Shown one piece after another: positions 6,792-12,406 of a stretch of 13,347 bases of DNA. Location: positions 1 to 13,347 of the forward strand of contig JAJYXX010000163.1 in the NCBI GenBank assembly GCA_021801545.1, written 5' to 3'. The notes under the pieces are model-generated. The model had not been told where the DNA came from. It saw nothing but the letters and a program-made list of their open reading frames with translations, and searched no databases. How positions within the stretch are numbered: position 1 is the first letter of the stretch; each line of letters begins with the position of its first letter. A program made the position numbers and the translations under genes. The stretch comes from Chloroflexota bacterium (GTDB lineage: Bacteria > Chloroflexota > Limnocylindria > Limnocylindrales > CSP1-4).

Positions 6792-6815
6792 CGCGCTAGA
6801 CTTTTTCGCGCTAGA
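6786..6815 (+). repeat. Perfect 15-bp tandem duplication covering the terminator U-tract
   Basis: CTTTTTCGCGCTAGA occurs at 6786-6800 and again at 6801-6815. The first copy holds the T-run of the terminator, so the duplication adds a second T-run upstream of tRNA-Arg. Confidence 0.9.
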
Positions 6816-6857
6816 CTTCCGTCGCCCAGTATCACGACGTGCGCGTGCACGATCCGC

Positions 6858-6933
6858 GCGCCTGTAGCTCAGTGGATAGAGCGTCGGCCTCCGGAGCCGA
6901 AGGTCGCAGGTTCGAATCCTGTCGGGCGCGCCA
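6858..6933 (+). tRNA. tRNA-Arg (CCG), CCA encoded
   Basis: A complete cloverleaf: acceptor GCGCCTG/CGGGCGC with one G-U pair, D-stem GCTC/GAGC, anticodon stem TCGGC/GCCGA with loop CTCCGGA (anticodon CCG, decoding CGG), variable AGGTC, T-arm GCAGG-TTCGAAT-CCTGT, discriminator G and encoded CCA at 6931-6933. No clear own promoter was found; TAGACT at 6812-6817 could act as a -10 element. Its last 10 nt reappear at 7029-7038, next to a recombinase remnant. Confidence 0.97.
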
Positions 6934-7038
6934 CCCCCTGTGTTATCTGCGTGGGAAGTTCCGAGGTCGGGCCGTGCTCAACCCAAGCGTGAGACGCTCC
7001 CGCGGATTCCCACCCAGGTACAACAGGGGGGCGCGCCA
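6924..7038. repeat. Repeat of the tRNA-Arg 3' end, direct and inverted: possible attachment-site remnant
   Basis: GGGCGCGCCA occurs at the tRNA 3' end (6924-6933) and at 7029-7038 as a direct repeat. Because GGCGCGCC is a palindrome, the same copies also belong to a longer inverted repeat: GGCGCGCC-A-CCCCCTGT from 6925 against ACAGGGGGGCGCGCC ending at 7037. A further inner inverted pair is GTGGGAA (about 6950) with TTCCCAC (about 7011). The 53 bases between 7038 and the recombinase remnant show nothing else. Direct copies of a tRNA end beside a recombinase gene are typical of integration sites, but a large hairpin is an equally valid reading. Confidence 0.45.
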
Positions 7039-7089
7039 GTACCCACTCCTGCGCCGGCCGGACGCGCTCGGGCAACGCGAGCGCAAGGC

Positions 7090-7892
7090 CTAGCGAGTAC
7101 GCCTCGGGGGTGAGTCGAGCGCCGACGAACTCCGGGCCCGGACGATGATGCGCTCGTAGATCGAGCTCAGCAGCTCCGCCCGTCCGGCTGGGGTCGCCTT
7201 GGCCCACGTTTCGGGGAGCGCTCGCAACTTGGCGACGACCTTGTCCGCGGCGATGGGATTGCCGCTCCGTTGGCCGGGGTCGATCTCTGTAGTTTCCTCG
7301 CGGAGCACAGCGACCTGGGCGAGGTATGACTGATCGTCGAGCCGACCAGCCGCATGGTCGAGGGCGAGTTCGCGCTTCATCCGCTCGAGGCGGGCCCGGT
7401 TGACGTCGACCGGCCTCCTCTCGGGCGACGACAGGGCTCTGACGATACGCGTCACTGTCCCCTCGTCGACCCGGATCCCGGTTACCTTGCCAACGATCCA
7501 CGGCTCGTACACGTCCGCCGAGTGACTCGCCTTGGACCCCACGCCGGGCACGTGTCATGGCGCGGGTGCATCTTGCGCTGTCGAGGAGGCGTACGCTGCC
7601 AGCGATCAAAGTAGCCGGTCAGCCGGACATCAAACTGGCCACACTTCGCCGCGGCGAGCATTTCGACCATCGTGTTTGACCGCCAAACCGTTCGCCCGCT
7701 GTACCACCGCGTAGACGATCTTCGTATCGAGGAGGCCATAGCGGTCGACGAAGGATCCATCTGCTCGTGCTGCGACTCGGGACCGTATCGATCGTACTGG
7801 CCTTCAGCGGACTCCCGGACCCAGCGGGCCGCGCGCAGGCCACCCAACTCCTCCAGAGACCCAGGTAGCTTCCGCGGCGCGACTGTCCTCAT
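7090..7892 (-). pseudogene. Large serine recombinase, degraded (frameshifts and internal deletion)
   Basis: From the ATG at 7892 (AGGGAG 4 nt upstream) the frame encodes the start of a resolvase domain: LRAARWVRESAEGQYDRYGP, with Ser28 in the position of the catalytic serine. Resemblance leaves this frame near 7755, continues in another frame (FVDRYGLLDTKIVYAVV), and returns near 7706 with SGRTVWRSNTMVEMLAAA and LTGYFDRWQR. After about 7593 it drops out. It resumes in a third frame from about 7525 with VYEPWIVGKV, RLERMKRELALDHAAGRL and GRAELLSSIYERIIVR, which resemble the C-terminal coiled-coil region of large serine recombinases. Such enzymes are normally 450-550 residues; here the middle, including the recombinase domain and zinc ribbon, is missing. 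Residual activity is very unlikely. It faces the tRNA-Arg gene, as expected for the remnant of an integrated element. Confidence 0.82.
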
Positions 7893-8161
7893 CGATCTCC
7901 CTCGGCACTCGCAGAGCTCAGACGACCGTGTCATGGGCGACCTCAACCAAGGACCTGTCGTACCTCTTGTCGGCAGCACCCGGCGACGGCCGATCGGTCC
8001 GACCCTTCACCCCGCTCCGTCCGCACCGCCGGGCGCCGGACGAACGGGCCGGAATGGCCCGACCGGTGTCAGGCTGGTCGTGGACCGTCCCGGTCACCGC
8101 CCGAGGTCCCGTCACCCGACCGCCGCGGAGCCGTCCGCCACCGGTACACGGCGTCTCGCGC
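7893..8161. other. Intergenic region without a recognised gene
   Basis: This stretch separates the divergent recombinase remnant and the HTH-MNT gene. I see no convincing coding frame; the open minus-strand frame across 7918-8181 has no recognisable motif and overlaps the HTH-MNT promoter. It contains one 6-bp hairpin, CGGGCC/GGCCCG with a 5-nt loop (8045-8061), without a U-tract on either strand. Confidence 0.5.
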
Positions 8162-8191
8162 TTGACGGGCAACGATGGCACAGTCTACGGT
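8162..8191 (+). promoter_or_regulatory. Promoter candidate of the HTH-MNT/HEPN cassette
   Basis: TTGACG (8162-8167, 5/6 to consensus) is followed after 18 nt by TACGGT (8186-8191, 3/6 but with key T, A and final T). Transcription would start at about 8198, inside the palindrome and only a few bases from the ATG at 8205. This favours the 8205 start over the ATG at 8175, which would lie inside the promoter. Confidence 0.4.
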
Positions 8192-8204
8192 TTCATATGG
8201 AACC
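8189..8204 (+). promoter_or_regulatory. 16-bp palindrome touching the start codon: operator candidate
   Basis: GGTTTCATATGGAACC reads the same on both strands except for one position pair (7 of 8 pairs match). It overlaps the proposed -10 end and ends one base before the ATG at 8205. The encoded protein begins with a winged-helix domain, so autoregulation by binding here is a natural inference. Confidence 0.5.
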
Positions 8205-8789
8205 ATGCACGATGCCACCACGCTGCTGCTGTTCGGGTCGTCCGCCGTCCGGCGCGAGATCCTCGCCGCGTTCTTTGCGAGGCCCGGCGTCGTCGCCCAT
8301 CCTCGCGAGCTGGCGCGCCGGCTCCGCCGGCCACCCCAGGTCGTCGGGCGCGAGCTCCGGCGCCTCGAGGCAGCCGGAATCCTGACGTCGGAGACGATCG
8401 GCCGGGCCCGGCGCTACCGGGTCGACGACGCGTCGCCGATCGCCGCCGAGGTCCGCTCACTCGTCGCCAAGACGATCGGTATCGAGGCGCGCCTCCGGGC
8501 GGCGCTCGCTACCGTACCGGGCATGGAAGAGGCGCATCTCTACGGCTCGTACGCCCGTGGGACAGAGCGGCCGACGAGCGATCTCGACGTCCTCGTGGTC
8601 GGCGCTGTCGACCGGGCAGCCCTGTCCGAGCGGCTCGTCGAGCTCGAGCAAGACCTGGGGCGCGACATCCACGTCACCGCCTACGAGCGCGCCGAACTCG
8701 ACGCACTCCGGCGGGCCGGCGATCCCTTCCTCGCCGACGTGTTCGCGAACCCGCGCATCCGGCTCCTGCCCGCCGAGCGAGCCGGCTGA
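8205..8789 (+). CDS. Winged-helix domain fused to an MNT-type nucleotidyltransferase (antitoxin-like)
   Basis: A 194-residue protein with two parts. Residues about 8-85 form a winged helix-turn-helix (HPRELARRLRRPPQVVGREL, then the wing GRARRYRVDD). Residues about 95-190 are a minimal nucleotidyltransferase with exactly the MntA pattern GSx10DxD: Gly114-Ser115, ten residues, Asp126-Leu-Asp128. In characterised MntA/HepT pairs this enzyme adds AMP to the HEPN toxin and neutralises it. Here the downstream gene is a HEPN gene whose ATG overlaps this stop (TGATG), so the pair fits that organisation. The fused DNA-binding domain suggests the antitoxin also represses its own promoter. The upstream in-frame ATG at 8175 would add ten residues but lies in the likely promoter. 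All catalytic residues seen are intact. Confidence 0.85.
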   Translation: MHDATTLLLFGSSAVRREILAAFFARPGVVAHPRELARRLRRPPQVVGRELRRLEAAGILTSETIGRARRYRVDDASPIAAEVRSLVAKTIGIEARLRAALATVPGMEEAHLYGSYARGTERPTSDLDVLVVGAVDRAALSERLVELEQDLGRDIHVTAYERAELDALRRAGDPFLADVFANPRIRLLPAERAG

Positions 8790-9247
8790 TGCGCTTCCGG
8801 ACGGTCGAGGAGCTCGTCGCGCTCAGCTTGCTCGAACCCAAGCCGCCGGACCCGGCCCGAGTCGGGCGCTGGCTCGAGCGCTCGCGTACCGACCATGCCC
8901 TCGCGGCTGACGTCCTCGCCCGGCTCGATCGCGACCGGGCGATGGCCGTCGCGTAGGAGGCGGGCTACCGCGCCTGCGCCGGCCTGCTCGTCCTTGCCGG
9001 CTACCTGGTAACGAGCCAACCCGGCCACCACCGCGCGGCGATCGAGGGCGCAGGCGCCCTCCTCGGCGCCACCGCCCGACCGCTTCTTCGCCGGCTCGAT
9101 GCGGCCCGGCGCTTCCGCAACGAGACCCTCTACGGCGACGCCGCGCCCGCGCCCGAGGGCGAACTGCGCCAGCTCCTCGAGGACGTGGGAACCCTTCTTG
9201 ACCGGCTCGCGGATGCGCTGCCCCCGCCGGGCCCGGGGTCGGGGTGA
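8789..9247 (+). pseudogene. HEPN-domain (toxin-like) gene interrupted by an in-frame TAG
   Basis: The ATG at 8789 overlaps the HTH-MNT stop. The frame gives 55 residues and then a TAG at 8954-8956. The same frame continues to the TGA at 9245-9247 (152 residues in all) with protein-like sequence that resembles HEPN proteins: EAGYRACAGLLVLAGYL, then QPGHHRAAIEGAG, and RRFRNETLYGD. The latter is an RNxxxY variant of the Rx4-6H RNase motif, with Tyr where His is usual. It may belong to the SAV_6107-like HEPN group, named from memory only. The stop falls where relatives I recall usually have Tyr before the Glu-Ala, so a TAC/TAT to TAG change is likely. The 55-residue product would lack the catalytic helix. 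Sequencing error is the alternative. No start codon follows the GGAGG that overlaps the TAG. Confidence 0.78.
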
Positions 9248-9567
9248 CGGACCGCGAACGCGTCACCTGCTGGCTTCGCCGCGCCGCGAACGGTCTCGGG
9301 CTCTGGGCCATCCTCGTCCAGCACGGCCTGCTGCCGCCGGCCATCGTCGTCGCCGGAACGATTCTCGGCATCATCGGTGTGGTCGCCGCGATGATCGCCG
9401 GGAACCTGATGGTCGCCGCGGTCGCGATCACCGCGGCGTCGTTCTCGCTTACCGTCGCGCTCGCGCTGCTGCTCGTCCGTGTCAGTCGCCGGAACGAGGA
9501 CGTCAGGCAGGCGGATGCGCGGGCCTTTCGCGCGGCCCTCCTCGAGCTCACCAAGGCGTGTCGTTGA
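9244..9567 (+). CDS. Small two-helix membrane protein, function unknown
   Basis: A 107-residue protein with GTG start overlapping the HEPN stop (GTGA). Two hydrophobic segments are clear: residues about 32-53 (PAIVVAGTILGIIGVVAAMI) and about 55-79 (LMVAAVAITAASFSLTVALA, continuing LLLVRV). They follow an Arg-rich N-terminus and precede a charged, helical C-terminal tail of about 27 residues (RRNEDVRQADARAF). Third codon positions are G/C as in its neighbours, which supports a real gene. No family is recognised. The overlap implies translation coupled to HEPN, which the premature TAG would disturb because no separate Shine-Dalgarno is visible. It could be a third component of the MNT/HEPN cassette or an unrelated passenger. 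Confidence 0.68.
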   Translation: MTDRERVTCWLRRAANGLGLWAILVQHGLLPPAIVVAGTILGIIGVVAAMIAGNLMVAAVAITAASFSLTVALALLLVRVSRRNEDVRQADARAFRAALLELTKACR

Positions 9568-9600
9568 CGCCGACGCTGCGGGACCCGGTGGAAGGGCTCG

Positions 9601-9648
9601 ACCTCGGCCCACACCTTGGCCCGCACCTTGGCCCGCTCTTTGGCGCCC
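9601..9648 (+). repeat. Four 12-bp repeats upstream of the sensor kinase
   Basis: Consecutive 12-mers: ACCTCGGCCCAC, two identical ACCTTGGCCCGC copies, and a degenerate TCTTTGGCGCCC. They lie in the 198-bp gap between the membrane protein gene and the kinase. Whether they bind a regulator or are simple slippage products is not visible. Confidence 0.6.
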
Positions 9649-9765
9649 CGCGATGAGCTCCTCGGGTCCACCACCCGGATTGCATACCCAACCGGCGGCA
9701 GACCGCGCACACTGGGGGTATCTCACCCTGCCACCTGGCAGATGGGAGACGAACGGGTCGAGCTG

Positions 9766-10635
9766 ATGCGTGGTTTCCAGCGACTGAGCCTCCGATTCAG
9801 GATCGCCGGCGGCGTCCTCGCCGGGCTGGTCGTCCTCTTCTCCTTCTTTGGCTTCCTCGCCCTCCGCACCATCAACCTGATCACCGACGTCGCGCTCGAG
9901 GAGCGCCTCCGCCTGGCGCAGATCAGCGCCGATTCTGTCGACGAGCTCCTCGAGCACACCGCCCGGCAGCTCGAGAGGACCGCCGCCTTGGTGGCAGCCG
10001 GGGCGAAGGAGGAGGAAGAACGGCAGGTCGCGCGGGTCTACGACCTGCTCGGCGAGTTCGCCCGAATCGTGCGCCTGAGTCCGGAGGGCCGTGTGCTGTG
10101 GATCGCCCCACAGCAGACCGGCGATGTCGGCTGGCTGCTCAAGGATGACGCGGCGGTCCGGGCGGCGCTCGGTCGCGCCGAGACGAGCATCGTCGCGCCG
10201 GCGCACGGGATTCTGGCGCATGGCCTGATCGCGATCTTGATCACCCCGCTCGATCGCCAGGACCGCTCCGCCGGCTTCCTGGCCGGGGAGCTCCGCGCCT
10301 CGTACGCCGACGTCAGCCTCCTCTCGCTCCCACAGGGCGAGGGGTCGATCCGCTCCGAGATCGTCGACGCGGACGGTTACATCATCGTCCAGTCCGGCGA
10401 GGGAGGGCCCGCCCGCCTGGATGAACACATTGGCGTCCTCGCCCCGCTGATCGCGAGCGGGCGACCCGGGACGACGATCCACCACGTCGAGAACGGCACG
10501 GACCATGTCGTCGCCTACTACCCGCTTCGATTGCGCCCGGGTGGCCTCGTCGTCGAACAGACCGTAGACGCCGCGCTCGTCATCTCCCGGGAGATGCAGC
10601 GACCATGCTCGTGTACGGCGTCGCGGCGCTCCTGA
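9766..10635 (+). CDS. Sensor kinase N-terminal half: TM1 plus extracytoplasmic Cache-like domain
   Basis: From the ATG at 9766 the frame encodes MRGFQRLSLRFRI, a transmembrane helix (residues about 13-34), a helical stalk (EERLRLAQISADSVDELLEH) and an extracytoplasmic region of some 240 residues that reads like a double Cache sensor. Typical pieces are GEFARIVRLSPEGRVLWIAP and SEIVDADGYIIVQSGEGG, ending in VVEQTVDAALVISREM. It then runs out of meaningful sequence (PCSCTASRRS) and stops at 10635. The missing second membrane helix, HAMP and kinase lie in the overlapping frame from 10605, so this is half of one sensor kinase separated by an apparent 1-nt loss near 10600. An upstream in-frame ATG at 9742 is also possible; neither start has a good Shine-Dalgarno. 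CTGCC-N4-GGCAG at 9728-9741 abuts the earlier ATG. Confidence 0.78.
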   Translation: MRGFQRLSLRFRIAGGVLAGLVVLFSFFGFLALRTINLITDVALEERLRLAQISADSVDELLEHTARQLERTAALVAAGAKEEEERQVARVYDLLGEFARIVRLSPEGRVLWIAPQQTGDVGWLLKDDAAVRAALGRAETSIVAPAHGILAHGLIAILITPLDRQDRSAGFLAGELRASYADVSLLSLPQGEGSIRSEIVDADGYIIVQSGEGGPARLDEHIGVLAPLIASGRPGTTIHHVENGTDHVVAYYPLRLRPGGLVVEQTVDAALVISREMQRPCSCTASRRS

Positions 10636-11576
10636 TCGCCTCGCTGGCCGCCTGGCTCCACGCCCACTCGGTCGTGCGGCCGATCCGGCGCCTCACCGGG
10701 GATGCCGCGCGAATGGCCTCCGGCGACCTGGAGAGCCCGATCGCGGTCTCCCGCGACGACGAGATCGGGGAGCTGGCCCGCCGCTTCGACGAGATGCGGG
10801 TCAAGCTGAAGGCTTCCCTCGAAGAGGGTGTCCGCTGGGCGGAGGAGCTCGAGCACCGCGTCGACGAGCGGACACGCGAGGTGGAGGACAGGAACCGTGA
10901 GCTCAACGCCCTCAACCGGGTCAGGCGCCAGCTCCTGGCCAAGACGATCTCCGCCCAGGAGGAAGAGCGCAAGCGCCTGGCGCGCGAGCTGCACGATGAC
11001 TCGGCGCAGACGCTGACGGCCGTCCTGATGACGCTCAAGACGGCCGAAGACGCGCTCGCTGCCGCCCCCGAGGGGGCGCGCCGGGCGCTGGGCCGGAGCC
11101 GCTCCCAGCTCGAGGTGGCACTGCGCGAGATCCGCAAGGCGATCATGGACCTGCGACCGAGCGCCCTCGACGACCTGGGGCTCGCTGCCGCCGTCCGCTG
11201 GTACGCCGACGAGCATCTGCGCCCGCTCGGGATCAAGGTCGCCTTCGAGATCGACGGCGACGAGCAGCGCGCCACGGGTGCCGCGGCGACCGCGATCTTC
11301 CGGATTGTCCAGGAGGCGGTCAACAACGTCGCCCGGCACTCCGGCGCCCGGCGGGCCAGGATCGCCCTCGAGTTCGGTCCCTCGGCCGTCCTCACCGTCG
11401 TCGAAGACAACGGCGCCGGCTTCGATCCAGAGGGTTTCCGGCAGCCGCAGGAGAGCGGGCGCGGCCTCGGCCTGCTCGGCATGCGCGAGCGCGCCGAGCT
11501 CTTCGGTGGCGACGTCGAGATCGAGTCCGGCGCCGGGCAGGGGACGTCCGTCCGCGTCCGGATCCCCTACGCGTAG
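10605..11576 (+). CDS. Sensor histidine kinase C-terminal half (TM2-HAMP-HisKA_3-HATPase), NarL-partner type
   Basis: A 323-residue frame starting with the second membrane helix (LVYGVAALLIASLAAWLHAH), then HAMP (VVRPIRRLTGDAARMASGDL, DDEIGELARRFDEM), a coiled-coil linker, and the HisKA_3 dimerisation domain with EERKRLARELHDD, His130 being the phosphorylated residue. The ATPase domain follows: QEAVNNVARHSGA (N-box), VVEDNGAGFDP (G1) and GRGLGLLGMRERAELFGG (G2). This is the NarX/DegS/LiaS kinase class that pairs with NarL-type regulators, and such a regulator follows 11 nt downstream. Catalytic residues look complete. It overlaps the frame carrying the sensor domain by 31 nt; together they make one normal Cache-HAMP kinase of about 600 residues. 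Translated alone it would be a membrane kinase without its sensor. Confidence 0.93.
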   Translation: MLVYGVAALLIASLAAWLHAHSVVRPIRRLTGDAARMASGDLESPIAVSRDDEIGELARRFDEMRVKLKASLEEGVRWAEELEHRVDERTREVEDRNRELNALNRVRRQLLAKTISAQEEERKRLARELHDDSAQTLTAVLMTLKTAEDALAAAPEGARRALGRSRSQLEVALREIRKAIMDLRPSALDDLGLAAAVRWYADEHLRPLGIKVAFEIDGDEQRATGAAATAIFRIVQEAVNNVARHSGARRARIALEFGPSAVLTVVEDNGAGFDPEGFRQPQESGRGLGLLGMRERAELFGGDVEIESGAGQGTSVRVRIPYA

Positions 11577-11587
11577 GAGGGCACGCC

Positions 11588-12247
11588 GTGGAGAGGATCA
11601 GGGTCCTGATCGCCGACGACCACACGCTCGTGCGGGAAGGGCTGCGCGCCCTCCTGGAGGGGCAGGGTGACTTCGAGGTGATCGCCGAGGCCTCGAACGG
11701 GCGGGAGGCGGTCGATCGCGCGATCCAGATGCGGCCGGACGTGGTGTTGATGGATATCGGCATGCCCGAGCTCGATGGCCTGGCCGCCACGCGCCGCATC
11801 GTGCGCACCAATCCAGCGATCCGCATCCTCGTCCTCACCGTCCACGAAACCGAGGACTACTTCTTCCGCGTCCTGGAAGCCGGTGCCCACGGCTTCCTGG
11901 TCAAGGACGTTGCCTCGACCGAGCTGGTGGCGGCCGTCCGAGCCGTCCACCATGGCGGCGTCTACCTTCATCCGCCGATGGCGAAGCGTCTCGTCGAGGA
12001 GTACCTGCAGCGGATCGGCAGCGGCGAGGAACGCGCCGCGCACGCCATGCTGACGCCCCGGGAGCGCCAGATCCTGGCGCTGATCGGCGCCGGCCACACC
12101 AACCAGGAGATCGCCGAGCAGCTCTCGCTCAGCGTCAACACCGTCCAGGCGCATCGGAGCCACATCATCGACAAGCTCAACCTCCACAGCCGCGCCGACC
12201 TGATGCGCTACGCGGTCCGCGTGGGCCTGCTCCGGGACCCAGGCTGA
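11588..12247 (+). CDS. NarL/FixJ-family response regulator
   Basis: A 219-residue two-domain regulator. The receiver (1-120) has the acidic pair Asp10-Asp11, the phosphoacceptor Asp56 in VVLMDIGMPELDG, a Thr in LVLTVHET and the conserved Lys in GFLVKDVAS. The LuxR-type HTH (about 150-215) reads LTPRERQILALIGAGHTNQE, then LSLSVNTVQAHRSHIIDKL, which is the DNA-recognition helix region. GTG at 11588 is chosen because AGGAGG at 11575-11580 lies 7 nt upstream, overlapping the kinase stop, so kinase and regulator are translationally linked. It should be activated by the kinase just upstream. Possible targets include the Fe-S gene downstream, but that is only proximity. The protein shows no defect. 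Confidence 0.96.
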   Translation: MERIRVLIADDHTLVREGLRALLEGQGDFEVIAEASNGREAVDRAIQMRPDVVLMDIGMPELDGLAATRRIVRTNPAIRILVLTVHETEDYFFRVLEAGAHGFLVKDVASTELVAAVRAVHHGGVYLHPPMAKRLVEEYLQRIGSGEERAAHAMLTPRERQILALIGAGHTNQEIAEQLSLSVNTVQAHRSHIIDKLNLHSRADLMRYAVRVGLLRDPG

Positions 12248-12392
12248 CCCGGGGCACGGCGGATCCCCCTTCGCGGTGGCTCCAGGCGCTGATCGGGGCC
12301 GGTCCCACCATCACGGAAAGACACTAGCGCGAGGCGTTCATTCTCAGGCGCGTCTGCTCAGTTGGCCCGATGTGCCGGCCGACCAGCAGAGC

Positions 12393-12398
12393 GGACAA
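12393..12398 (+). promoter_or_regulatory. Weak -10 candidate before the Fe-S gene
   Basis: GACAAT (4/6 to consensus) ends 8 nt before the GTG at 12407, the same spacing as TATACT before ltaE, so a leaderless transcript is possible. No -35 is visible at the proper distance. The 159 nt between the regulator stop and this GTG hold no other clear site or terminator. Confidence 0.25.
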
Positions 12399-12406
12399 TC
12401 GCCGGC

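Noticed and set aside
6611..6799. 62-codon plus-strand frame in the small-RNA region
   Set aside because: It starts with TTG at the first base of an RNA stem, ends inside the terminator, and shows no motif or ribosome binding site.
6869..7609. 246-codon minus-strand frame ending in RPTGFEPATFGSGG
   Set aside because: That ending is the well-known false translation of a tRNA gene, and the rest overlaps the recombinase remnant in another frame.
9616..9741. Upstream extension of the kinase frame to an ATG at 9616
   Set aside because: The extension runs through the 12-bp repeats and reads as unlikely protein before the natural signal-anchor start at 9742/9766.
10580..10605. Programmed frameshift site in the kinase overlap
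   Set aside because: CCCGGGA occurs but not in the phase needed for -1 slippage; a simple indel explains the overlap better.
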